From: Pelagibacterales bacterium SAG-MED39
GTDB taxonomy: Bacteria > Pseudomonadota > Alphaproteobacteria > Pelagibacterales > Pelagibacteraceae
Assembly (NCBI GenBank): GCA_014653625.1
Contig: JACWEI010000002.1
Span: 48,580-112,579 of the forward strand
Reading direction: 5' to 3'
DNA: 64,000 nt
The notes beneath the pieces are model-generated. The model was given only the letters and a program-made list of their open reading frames with translations, did not search any database and was not told the DNA's origin. The position numbers and the translations under genes are program-made. This document shows, in pieces, positions 25,135 through 33,499 of this stretch; position 1 is the stretch's first letter; each line of letters opens with the position of its first letter.

Positions 25135-25868
25135 TAGTTAATTTTTTTAAAGAATCTACCTAGTCTAATAGATTGATTCCATTTCCAGAAAGAAAAAATG
25201 CCACCTTTAGATTTGTCAGATGAGAAAAAAATAAACTGAGCTTTACCTACAAGATTATCTTCATGAACATAACCTACACTTGACAAAAATCTACTATCTT
25301 TTGAACAATCTCTATTGTCTCCTAAGAAAAAATAGTGATTTTTAGGAACAATAAAAACATCAGAATCCATATAAGAAAAATCTTTTAAGTATACAGTTCG
25401 ATGCCTCTTTTTATTTGGTAATAATTCTTCAAAAGTAAATACATTGATAGTTTTATTGCCACAAAATATTATATCTTTTTTTGATGTTCTCGATTTGAGA
25501 ACTTCATTGTTATTTATATATAAATTTGACTCAATGAATTGTATCTGATCACCTGGTAAACCTATAAGTCTTTTTATATAATCAGTTCTATTGTCTGCAG
25601 GAGTTTTGAATACAACAACATCACCTCTATTTGGGTTCTTTGAAAAAATTCTTCCTTTAAAAATATGAGGACTAAAAGGAAAAGAATGTTTACTGTAACC
25701 ATATGAGTATTTTGTAACGAAAAGTCTGTCTCCTACCAGTAGATTTGGCTCCATAGATGATGAGGGAATGTAAAAAGGTTGAATTAATAAAGATCTGATA
25801 ACTATTGCTATTAACAGTGCATAAATTAATGTTTTGGTATTTTCAATCAAATTTTGTTTTGTAAACAT
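25134..25868 (-). CDS. lepB: Signal peptidase I
   Basis: A 244-aa membrane protease that removes signal peptides. One N-terminal membrane helix (~residues 11-30) is followed by the catalytic serine in PSSSMEPNLLVGDRLFVTKYSYG and the lysine in RGDVVVFKTPADNRTDYIKRLIGLPGDQI, then the box E-like FLGDNRDCSKDSRF. All members of the Ser/Lys dyad family boxes are present. The lepB-rnc pairing is conserved. It overlaps acpS and rnc by 1 bp each. Confidence 0.96.
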   Translation of the reverse strand: MFTKQNLIENTKTLIYALLIAIVIRSLLIQPFYIPSSSMEPNLLVGDRLFVTKYSYGYSKHSFPFSPHIFKGRIFSKNPNRGDVVVFKTPADNRTDYIKRLIGLPGDQIQFIESNLYINNNEVLKSRTSKKDIIFCGNKTINVFTFEELLPNKKRHRTVYLKDFSYMDSDVFIVPKNHYFFLGDNRDCSKDSRFLSSVGYVHEDNLVGKAQFIFFSSDKSKGGIFSFWKWNQSIRLGRFFKKIN

Positions 25869-26254
25869 TAGAATGCTTGTAAAATTGTAAAAGCTACTGA
25901 ATAATCTTTTTCATCTGAAATTGAAAGAAATAAATCATATTTTTTAACATTAAATCTTTTTTTAATAATATCATTTATTTTCTTTGTTTTAACAAAATAA
26001 GGTTTGCCCATTTTATCATTTAAAACTTCAACATCTTTAAAATGTAAATCATTTCTGAAACCTGTACCTAATGACTTTGATAAAGATTCTTTGGCTGCAA
26101 ATCTTTTAGCAAAAAAACATGTTTTATATACAGTTTTTTTTGAAAAAATAATCTCATTTTTACCAAAAGTTTTTTTTAAAAATTTTTTATTCTTAATTAA
26201 TTTATTGAATCTTTGATTTTTAGTAATATCAACACCAACTCCTAATATTTTCAT
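25868..26254 (-). CDS. acpS: Holo-[acyl-carrier-protein] synthase
   Basis: A 128-aa transferase that adds 4'-phosphopantetheine to ACP. It has the metal-binding GVGVDITKNQRF at the start, RFAAKESLSKSLGTGFR in the middle (conserved E and K), and LFLSISDEKDYSVAFTIL near the end, in which the usual H of the SHD motif is replaced (SISDEKDYSVA instead of SLSHDR). The family identity is secure from the first two blocks. It overlaps pdxJ by 4 bp; the pdxJ-acpS-lepB order is standard. Confidence 0.94.
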   Translation of the reverse strand: MKILGVGVDITKNQRFNKLIKNKKFLKKTFGKNEIIFSKKTVYKTCFFAKRFAAKESLSKSLGTGFRNDLHFKDVEVLNDKMGKPYFVKTKKINDIIKKRFNVKKYDLFLSISDEKDYSVAFTILQAF

Positions 26255-26976
26255 TTTCTATTTTTTATGATCTTATTAAAATTTTTTATAACTTTTGATA
26301 AACCAGAGAAAATTGACTCACCTATTATATAATGACCAATATTATACTCCTCTATCTCTTTGATATTTCTTAGAATTCTAGTTGTTTTATAATCTAAACC
26401 ATGACCAGCATGAACTTCTATACCTAGATTTTTTGCCAAAATTGAACATTTAGTAATTTTTTTAAGTTCTTTAGTATAATTTTTTTTAGATTTAATAAGA
26501 TTAGCTAAATGACCTGTGTGAATTTCGATACAATTAGTTTCTAATTCTTTTGATATTCTAATATCATCAATTATTGGATTAATGAATAAACTTGTTCTAA
26601 TCTTTTCTTTTTTAAATCTAGATAAAATTTGTTTTAATCGTCTTTTATTTTTTCTTAAATTTAACCCACCCTCTGTAGTAATTTCTTTTCTATTTTCAGG
26701 AACAATACAAACAAAATCAGGTCTCAATTTTATCGCAGATTTAATCATGTTTAAATTAGTTGATATTTCCAAGTTGACCAAAAGACCTTTAATGGAACAT
26801 ATTTTTTTTGCATCTAAATCTTTTATGTGTCTTCTGTCTTCTCTTAAGTGGATAGTAATAGAGTCAGCTCCAGCTTTTTTAGCAAATTTTGCAGCCAAAA
26901 AAGGGCTTGGGTGTTTTTCTCCCCTAGCGTTTCTTATAGTAGCTACATGATCAATATTTACACCTAGACGTTTCAC
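26251..26976 (-). CDS. pdxJ: Pyridoxine 5'-phosphate synthase
   Basis: A 241-aa TIM-barrel enzyme that forms the vitamin B6 ring from 1-deoxyxylulose-5-phosphate and 3-amino-2-oxopropyl phosphate. It shows RLGVNIDHVATIRNARGEKHPSP, ADSITIHLREDRRHIKDLD, FVCIVPENRKEITTEGGLN, IEIHTGHLAN and GIEVHAGHGLDYKTT, followed by YNIGHYIIGESIFSGL. All catalytic His and Glu positions I know of appear intact. It overlaps pyrE by 4 bp. Confidence 0.97.
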   Translation of the reverse strand: MKRLGVNIDHVATIRNARGEKHPSPFLAAKFAKKAGADSITIHLREDRRHIKDLDAKKICSIKGLLVNLEISTNLNMIKSAIKLRPDFVCIVPENRKEITTEGGLNLRKNKRRLKQILSRFKKEKIRTSLFINPIIDDIRISKELETNCIEIHTGHLANLIKSKKNYTKELKKITKCSILAKNLGIEVHAGHGLDYKTTRILRNIKEIEEYNIGHYIIGESIFSGLSKVIKNFNKIIKNRK

Positions 26977-27560
26977 TTAATATATCTACTTCCAGGCTTT
27001 GTTATTTTAATAGAAACTAATTCATTAGGTAAATTACTTTTTTTAAAAGTTGGAATATTTATTTTTAAGTGAGAAATAATTTTTTTTTTGATTTTTAAAG
27101 ATTTCTTAGTTGATCTATCGATTATTGAGGCAAATCCTAAAAGATGTGCCCTGTTTTTTTTTATAATTTTTGCACATTCCATACTCGATTTACCAGTTGT
27201 AATTACATCCTCAACTATTAAAACTTTAGAACCTTTTTTTATTTCAAATCCTCTTCTTAAAATAAATTTACCTTTAATTCTCTCACAAAATATTGTTTCT
27301 TTTTTTAAAATTTTACCAATTTCATAACCAATAATAATACCTCCCATTGCAGGTGCTAATATTAAATCAATTTTTCTAAATTTTCTTCTTATTTTATAAG
27401 CTAATGATTTACAGATTTTATCAGCAAGATGTGGATAACTTAAAAGCTTAGCACATTGAACATATTTTGGTGAATGTAAGCCTGAAGATAAAACAAAGTG
27501 CCCATCTAATAAAGCTTTAGTTTTTCTTAAAATATCTAAGGATTTTTTGGGTGAAAGCAT
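26973..27560 (-). CDS. pyrE: Orotate phosphoribosyltransferase
   Basis: A 195-aa enzyme adding PRPP to orotate in pyrimidine synthesis. The PRPP loop VLIVEDVITTGKSSMECAKII, the start LLDGHFVLSSGLHSPKYVQCAKLL and ILAPAMGGIIIGYEIGKIL are diagnostic. Its ATG lies 44 bp inside the rsh gene in a different frame, and no later in-frame Met would keep the N-terminal helix, so the long overlap seems real. Other pyrimidine genes (pyrB and a pyrC-like gene) are at 54043-56271. Confidence 0.95.
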   Translation of the reverse strand: MLSPKKSLDILRKTKALLDGHFVLSSGLHSPKYVQCAKLLSYPHLADKICKSLAYKIRRKFRKIDLILAPAMGGIIIGYEIGKILKKETIFCERIKGKFILRRGFEIKKGSKVLIVEDVITTGKSSMECAKIIKKNRAHLLGFASIIDRSTKKSLKIKKKIISHLKINIPTFKKSNLPNELVSIKITKPGSRYIK

Positions 27561-29262
27561 TTCTTTTATCTTCGTGTCTTATTATTTTAAATTTTATACT
27601 CTTTTGTTTAAGCTCTGCAATAAAATTAGTAAAATTTTTTAGGTCTCTGATTATTAACTGAAATTTAAAATTGATATAATTAGGATTTTTACCCGCCATC
27701 TCAAGATTAGATATATTTAATTTATGTTCTCCTATTAATGAGCTGATATTCCCCAATTGCCCCGGTTTATCTGGTAAAGAAATCCACAAGGTTGTATTAT
27801 ATTTTTTTATTCTCTCTTGCTTTTTCTCTCCTCTTTCATGCCAATACCTTCTTATAGCAGCTCTTGCTTTTCCAGTTTTTGTGACTGGAATCCAATGTAA
27901 TGATGGAGACTGATTTTTTGAGGTAATAATCTTTACTCTATCACCATTTCTTAAAATTGTCTGTAGCTCACTTTTATTCCCATTAATTTCACAACCTGTA
28001 GCGTTATCACCAATTTTTGTATGCACAGCATAAGCAAAATCAATTGGTGTAGCATCCTTTGGTAATTTAATTACCGAACCTTTTGGTGTAAAACAAAAAA
28101 CATTCTCTTGAAACATCTGTAGTTTGGTATATTCGTAAGAATGTTCAGGATTTTCATTTTTTTCAATAATTTCAACTAAATCTTTAAGCCAGTCATATTC
28201 TTTCCAGGTCAATGAATTAAACTTTTCAGAGGATTTATATTGCCAATGAGAGGCTATCCCTCTTTCAGCAAATTCATGCATTTCATTTGTTCTTATCTGG
28301 ACTTCAATCGGTTTTTTATTTGAACCTATTACTGCAGTATGTATTGACTTATAACCATTTATTTTTGCTGAAGAAATATAATCTTTAAACTTACCAGGTA
28401 TACAATTATATTTTTTATGAATAATTCCTAAAGTTTTATAACAATCATCTATTGTATTTAAAATAATTCTAAAACCAATGATATCTGTAATTTGTTCTAA
28501 TGAAACTCTTTTTTTTTGAACTTTTCGCCAAATCGAAAAAGGAGTTTTTTCTCTACCATAAATTTTTGAATCAATATCATTTTCTTTTAATAGTTTATCA
28601 AACTCAATAGATAAATTTTCAAATATATCTTTTTTATCTAATTTAATCTGATCGAGTCTATTTTGAATTAATTTTCTTCCTTCAGTATTTAAGATTTCAA
28701 AAGATAAATCTTCAAGTTCATCTCTAATTCTATGCATGCCCATACGATCAGCAAGAGGAGCATAAATCTCCATAGTTTCTTGTGCAATTCTTTTTCTTTT
28801 ATCTTCATTTATAATTGCTTTGATTGTTCTCATATTATGTAATCGATCAGCAATTTTGACCAATAAAACTCTTATATCTTTCGAAGTAGCCAAAATTAAT
28901 TTTCTAAAGTTTTCAGCTTTAGAATTTGTGGTAGCTGTATTTTCAAAGACTGATATTTTTGTAACTCCATCTACTAAATCAGCAACTTCATCTCCAAATT
29001 CCCCTTTAATAGTTTCATAAGTAGCAAATGTATCTTCTATAGTATCATGCAACAAACCAGTGGTTATCGTTGCACTATCTAACTTTAGTTCTGTTAAGAT
29101 AGTTGCTACTTCAATAGGATGAACAGAATATGGATCTCCTGAAGCACGTTTTTGATTACTATGTGCCTTAACCGCAAAATTATAAGCTTTATTCAATTTT
29201 TCAGGATTTAAAAATTTATTATAAGTTTTTACCTTATTTATTAGATCCTCTGAATTTAACAT
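27517..29262 (-). CDS. RelA/SpoT homologue (ppGpp synthetase/hydrolase) lacking the region between TGS and ACT
   Basis: A 581-aa stringent-response enzyme. HD hydrolase domain with SVHPIEVATIL and LLHDTIEDT (residues ~45-75), synthetase domain with GREKTPFSIWRKVQKK and DIIGFRIIL plus YKSIHTAVIG, a TGS domain (VFCFTPKGSVIKLPKDATPIDFAYAVH), and a C-terminal ACT (LWISLPDKPGQLGNISSLI). Typical bifunctional Rel/SpoT proteins of alphaproteobacteria exceed 700 aa; here only ~45 residues separate TGS from ACT, so the helical and zinc-finger (RIS) region is absent. Hydrolase motifs are intact, so it is probably bifunctional. No rpoZ gene lies next to it. Confidence 0.95.
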   Translation of the reverse strand: MLNSEDLINKVKTYNKFLNPEKLNKAYNFAVKAHSNQKRASGDPYSVHPIEVATILTELKLDSATITTGLLHDTIEDTFATYETIKGEFGDEVADLVDGVTKISVFENTATTNSKAENFRKLILATSKDIRVLLVKIADRLHNMRTIKAIINEDKRKRIAQETMEIYAPLADRMGMHRIRDELEDLSFEILNTEGRKLIQNRLDQIKLDKKDIFENLSIEFDKLLKENDIDSKIYGREKTPFSIWRKVQKKRVSLEQITDIIGFRIILNTIDDCYKTLGIIHKKYNCIPGKFKDYISSAKINGYKSIHTAVIGSNKKPIEVQIRTNEMHEFAERGIASHWQYKSSEKFNSLTWKEYDWLKDLVEIIEKNENPEHSYEYTKLQMFQENVFCFTPKGSVIKLPKDATPIDFAYAVHTKIGDNATGCEINGNKSELQTILRNGDRVKIITSKNQSPSLHWIPVTKTGKARAAIRRYWHERGEKKQERIKKYNTTLWISLPDKPGQLGNISSLIGEHKLNISNLEMAGKNPNYINFKFQLIIRDLKNFTNFIAELKQKSIKFKIIRHEDKRNAFTQKILRYFKKN

Positions 29263-29281
29263 AACTTACTATATCACTAAA

Positions 29282-29779
29282 TTAAATTTGTTTAATAGAT
29301 GTAATATCGCGATTCGATAATAATAATATAAGTTTTTTTATGTGGTCATTTGTAATTGGGTGCACCCAATGTTTGTTTATCTCAAAAAGTGGTATGAGAA
29401 CAAAATTTCTTGTATGCATTCTAGGATGAGGCAAAATAATTTCACCAATAACTCTTTTTGTTTTATAGTCTAAAATATCAATGTCACACTCACGAGGAGA
29501 ATTTTTAGAAGATTTTTTTCTACCGAGTTTTAATTCAATTTCTTTACATTTTTTTAGTAATTTTAACGGGCTTAAATTACTATCTATTTTTAAAACAATA
29601 TTCAAAAATTTTGGATCCATTGGGTTTGGCCATGAAAAACTTTCATAGAAATTAGATACTCGTAATATCTCAATATTATTTTTCATTAATAGTAATTTTG
29701 CTTTTTCAATATTCTTTTTTTTATTTCCTAAATTTGAACCAATTGCTAGATAAATTGATTTAGCTTGATTTTCTAACAT
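29282..29779 (-). CDS. folK: 6-hydroxymethyl-7,8-dihydropterin pyrophosphokinase
   Basis: A 165-aa folate-pathway kinase. It has [68 protein letters not shown], and [19 protein letters not shown], all standard HPPK blocks with the metal-binding DID. The track ORF begins at 29860, but its first 27 residues are the antisense-free extension into smpB; the ATG at 29779 ([14 protein letters not shown]) is preferred and gives the usual length, with a 20-bp overlap with smpB. Confidence 0.94.
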   Translation of the reverse strand: MLENQAKSIYLAIGSNLGNKKKNIEKAKLLLMKNNIEILRVSNFYESFSWPNPMDPKFLNIVLKIDSNLSPLKLLKKCKEIELKLGRKKSSKNSPRECDIDILDYKTKRVIGEIILPHPRMHTRNFVLIPLFEINKHWVHPITNDHIKKLILLLSNRDITSIKQI

Positions 29780-30230
29780 ATCTTGCTCTATCTCTACTCC
29801 AGTCTCTATTTTTTTTAACTGCTCTTTTATCAAATTGTTTTTTTCCTTTAGCAACAGCAAGTTCTATTTTTGCTTTACCTTTTTTAAAATACATTTTAGT
29901 TGGAACTATAGTTAAACCATCTCTTTGTATTTTTCCTATAAGTTTATTTATTTCTTTTTTATTAAGAAGAAGTTTTCTTTCCCCCATTGGTTCATGATTT
30001 GAGTAACTTGCCTGTTTATACGAGGCTATATGTGAATTAATTAAAACTATTTCACCATTTTTTTCAACTGCATAAGAATCTGCAATATTCACTTTACCAT
30101 TTCTTATCGACTTGATTTCAGATCCCTTTAATACAATACCAGCTTCAAATAAATCTTCAAAAAAATAATTGAAACTTGCCTTACGATTAAGACAAATTAT
30201 TTTTAAACCAGAATTGGTTTTATTATTCAT
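29760..30230 (-). CDS. smpB: SsrA-binding protein SmpB
   Basis: A 156-aa partner of tmRNA in trans-translation ribosome rescue. Features: [35 protein letters not shown] at the start, [42 protein letters not shown] and the basic tail [18 protein letters not shown], which enters the mRNA channel. The start overlaps the dapA stop by 1 bp. The tmRNA gene itself is not in this window. Confidence 0.97.
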   Translation of the reverse strand: MNNKTNSGLKIICLNRKASFNYFFEDLFEAGIVLKGSEIKSIRNGKVNIADSYAVEKNGEIVLINSHIASYKQASYSNHEPMGERKLLLNKKEINKLIGKIQRDGLTIVPTKMYFKKGKAKIELAVAKGKKQFDKRAVKKNRDWSRDRARYVRKSS

Positions 30231-31111
30231 TAAATCAATTTAGCAGATTGCAATGCTTTTTTTATTATCTCTTTAGTTGGATCTGTTACTTTAACTAATG
30301 GCAATCTTACATTATCGTCGCAAAGATTTAAAAGTTTAGCAGCATATTTTACTGGGCTAGGATTGCTTTCAACAAACATGGAGTGATGAATTGGTTGTAA
30401 AATCTTATCCAATTTTTCAGACTCAATAATTGATTTTTTATCATTCATAACAGAAAATTTTTGGAATTCAGAACAAAGTTTTGGTACAATGTTTGCTGTT
30501 ACACTTATTGCTCCTACTCCACCTCTTTTATTAAATTCTAAAGCATTATCATCATTGCCAGTTAATTGAATAAAATCTTTACCCATCATTTTAAGTGTTT
30601 GATTTACCCTGTCCAAATCACCAGTTGCATCTTTAACACCAATAATATTTTTTAATTCGAATAATCTTGCCATTGTATCAACTGACATGTCTATTACTGA
30701 CCTTCCAGGAATGTTGTATATAATTATTGGAATTCCACATTTGTCATTTATAGCCTTGTAATGTTGGTATAAACCTTCCTGAGTAGGTTTGTTATAATAT
30801 GGAGTAACAACAAGTGCACCAGTAGCTCCAATTTTTTCCGCATGAGTAGTTAAAGATATAGCTTCTTCTGTAGAATTTGAGCCAGTACCCGCAAACACAG
30901 GTATTTTATTATTACTTTCCCTTACACATAGCTCTATAACTCTTTCGTGTTCATCATGGCTCAAAGTTGGTGACTCTCCTGTGGTTCCAGCTGGAACCAA
31001 ACCATTTGTCCCATTTTTAATGTGAAAATGTATTAACTTGATATAAGTATCATCATCAAGTTTATCATTTTTAAATGGAGTGACTAAAGCAACATTTGAA
31101 CCTTTAAACAT
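30230..31111 (-). CDS. dapA: 4-hydroxy-tetrahydrodipicolinate synthase
   Basis: A 293-aa TIM-barrel aldolase joining pyruvate and aspartate-semialdehyde, the first lysine/diaminopimelate step. It shows [32 protein letters not shown], the tyrosine in [14 protein letters not shown] and the Schiff-base lysine in [14 protein letters not shown]. It uses the same substrate as hom in this window. First gene of the ten-gene operon; a divergent slt lies 18-42 bp away. Confidence 0.97.
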   Translation of the reverse strand: MFKGSNVALVTPFKNDKLDDDTYIKLIHFHIKNGTNGLVPAGTTGESPTLSHDEHERVIELCVRESNNKIPVFAGTGSNSTEEAISLTTHAEKIGATGALVVTPYYNKPTQEGLYQHYKAINDKCGIPIIIYNIPGRSVIDMSVDTMARLFELKNIIGVKDATGDLDRVNQTLKMMGKDFIQLTGNDDNALEFNKRGGVGAISVTANIVPKLCSEFQKFSVMNDKKSIIESEKLDKILQPIHHSMFVESNPSPVKYAAKLLNLCDDNVRLPLVKVTDPTKEIIKKALQSAKLI

Positions 31112-31153
31112 AAATACTTATAACATAGATTGTTGATTCATATAGTAAAGATT

Positions 31154-33376
31154 ATGTCAAAAAAAATAGTATTTTTTATAGTTTTGTTTAACTTAATCAA
31201 CATCAATGGTATTTGTCTTTCTGATATTATTCCTATTAAAAAACCATTTCAATCAAAACAGGAGTCCCAAAAAAAATTATTAATTGATATTTTAAGACCT
31301 TTACCAAAACCAATCAAGCAGTCTGAAACTAAAAAAATTGAAAAAAAAATTGTTGTTAAGAAAGACAAAAAGAATGAATTTATATTACCAAAAAAGAAAC
31401 CTTTAATTTCAGGTTCTGAAATTTCGGGATCTAAAAAAACAACTGATGTAAAAATTTCAAAATATTATAGTAAAAAAGATTTTAATATAGCTGATAAGGC
31501 TATTTCAGAGATGAAAAAACGAAAATGGACAAACGCTCTTAAAATCGCTAACAAAGCAAAAGATAAATCAATATATAATTTTATTCAATGGAGACACTTA
31601 ATCACAAAAGGAAATCAGGCATCATATTATGAATATAAGACATTTATTGATAAAAATGAAAATTATCCTAGAATTGGTAGAATAAAATATTTAGCAGAAC
31701 ACAAATTATCAACTGATAGAATTTCTCCAAAAAAAATTATAAATTCATTTGCCTCGTCTGAACCACTAAGCGGTTTTGGTAAAATGATACTAGGTGAAAG
31801 TTATATTTTAACTGGTGATATCGAAAAAGGAACTAAATTTATAAAAGATGGATGGATTACAGCAGATCTTTCAAAATCAAAATTAAGATTTTATAGAAAA
31901 AAATTTAAGAAATTTCTAAATGCTGACGATTATATAAAACGTGCCGACTATCTTGCTTGGAACAACAAATATTGGGATTTAAAAAGATTATTAAGATATC
32001 TACCTAAAGATTATGAACTTTTATATAATGCTAGACAGTTATTAATGAGTAAATCTTATGGTGTTGATACAGCTATATCAAAGGTACCAGCCAAATTCAA
32101 AAATGATGCTGGGTTAAATTACGATAGATTAAAATGGAGAAGAAAACGAGGTAGAGTTGATAGTTCCGTTGAAATCTTATTAAAGATTAAAAATACAAAA
32201 GATTACTTAGTACGCCCTGATAAATGGTGGATAGAAAGAGAAATAATTTCGAGATCATTAATATACAAAAAAAAATACGAATTAGCTTATAAAATATCAA
32301 GTAATCATGCGATGACGGAAGGACCTGAGTTTGCTGCAGCTGAATGGATGAGTGGATGGATAGCTCTAAGTTTTTTAGAAGACCCTTTATTAGCAAAAGA
32401 TCATTTTAAGAATTTTTATAATAATGTTGGTTACCCAATCAGTGTCGCACGAGGAGCTTATTGGCTTGGTAGAACTTATAAAAAACTAGGTGATCAAGAT
32501 TTATCGACTAAATGGTTTAAAGAAGCTTCAAATTTTTTGACAACTTACTATGGCCAATTAGCTTTTATGGAATTAGATGCAAATAATACTTTTGAACTTT
32601 CAAAGGATATAAAAATAGAAAAAGAATATCGTGATTATTTTTTTAAAAAAGAAATTGTAAAATTAATTTATCTATTAGATGAACTTGATGAAGACAAATA
32701 TACAAAACATATGCTTAGACATTTAGCTAATGAAAATATCAATAGTGGTAGTGAAGTTTTAGCAGCTGAACTCGCGACTAATATCGATCGTTTCGATTTT
32801 GCAATCCAAATTTCTAAAATAGCCTCATATGAAAAAAGATTTCATAATAAATATAACTATCCAATAATTGGCACACCTAAATATGTTAATGGTAGGAAAA
32901 TCCCCGAAAATGCTCTTATATTATCTTTAATAAGACAAGAGAGTGAATTTGACTTAAGTGCAAACAGTCATGCAGGTGCAAAAGGATTAATGCAACTTAT
33001 GCCTTACACTGCAAAATTAGTTGCTAAACAGGCAAAACTTCCATACTCAAAATCTAGATTAACTACTGACCCTGAATATAATATAAATTTAGGTTCACAT
33101 TATATTGCTGGGTTAATTCTTGAATACGAAGGTGCTTACCCTTTTGCTATTGCAGCTTACAACGCTGGCCCTAAGAGAGTAAGATATTGGAAAAAAATAA
33201 ATAAAAATCCACAGAAAAATCAAATTAATTATGTAGATTGGATTGAACTGATTAAATTTAAAGAGACAAGAAATTATGTTCAAAGAGTTTTGGAGAATTA
33301 TAACGTATATAGATATATACTAGAACAAAAACCGATACAGATGAAAGATTTTTTTAAAAACGATCCATTGTATTAA
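31154..33376 (+). CDS. slt: Soluble lytic murein transglycosylase
   Basis: A 740-aa periplasmic enzyme that cleaves peptidoglycan glycan strands to anhydro-muropeptides. Signal peptide MSKKIVFFIVLFNLININGICLS, a Lys/Pro-rich linker (residues ~25-110), a long alpha-superhelical U domain (~115-590), and a C-terminal SLT domain with the catalytic glutamate in SLIRQESEFDLSANSHAGAKGLMQLMP, then NINLGSHYIAGLI and AIAAYNAGPKRVRYW. I choose ATG 31154 rather than 31130 because the hydrophobic signal starts there. slt beside dapA is a conserved alphaproteobacterial arrangement. Confidence 0.94.
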   Translation: MSKKIVFFIVLFNLININGICLSDIIPIKKPFQSKQESQKKLLIDILRPLPKPIKQSETKKIEKKIVVKKDKKNEFILPKKKPLISGSEISGSKKTTDVKISKYYSKKDFNIADKAISEMKKRKWTNALKIANKAKDKSIYNFIQWRHLITKGNQASYYEYKTFIDKNENYPRIGRIKYLAEHKLSTDRISPKKIINSFASSEPLSGFGKMILGESYILTGDIEKGTKFIKDGWITADLSKSKLRFYRKKFKKFLNADDYIKRADYLAWNNKYWDLKRLLRYLPKDYELLYNARQLLMSKSYGVDTAISKVPAKFKNDAGLNYDRLKWRRKRGRVDSSVEILLKIKNTKDYLVRPDKWWIEREIISRSLIYKKKYELAYKISSNHAMTEGPEFAAAEWMSGWIALSFLEDPLLAKDHFKNFYNNVGYPISVARGAYWLGRTYKKLGDQDLSTKWFKEASNFLTTYYGQLAFMELDANNTFELSKDIKIEKEYRDYFFKKEIVKLIYLLDELDEDKYTKHMLRHLANENINSGSEVLAAELATNIDRFDFAIQISKIASYEKRFHNKYNYPIIGTPKYVNGRKIPENALILSLIRQESEFDLSANSHAGAKGLMQLMPYTAKLVAKQAKLPYSKSRLTTDPEYNINLGSHYIAGLILEYEGAYPFAIAAYNAGPKRVRYWKKINKNPQKNQINYVDWIELIKFKETRNYVQRVLENYNVYRYILEQKPIQMKDFFKNDPLY

Positions 33377-33379
33377 TTA

Positions 33380-33471
33380 TGGCGGAAGAGGAGGGATTCG
33401 AACCCTCGGTACAAGTTTCCTCGCACGGTCATTTAGCAAACGACTGGTTTAAGCCACTCACCCACTCTTCC
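33380..33471 (-). tRNA. tRNA-Ser (anticodon GCU)
   Basis: On the minus strand: acceptor GGAAGAG pairs CTCTTCC, discriminator G and encoded CCA. Anticodon stem GTCGT/ATGAC encloses the loop TTGCTAA, giving anticodon GCT (reads AGC/AGU). A long variable arm after the anticodon stem, typical of serine tRNAs, and the T arm GAGGGTTCGAATCCCTC are clear. Total 92 nt. It lies 3 bp from the slt stop and marks the edge of the AT-rich glycan region. Confidence 0.97.
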
Positions 33472-33499
33472 AAATATTTTAAATAAAATATGTATTTTA

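Noticed and set aside
26582-26950. 122-aa plus-strand ORF
   Set aside because: Antisense to pdxJ, whose motifs are all intact on the other strand.
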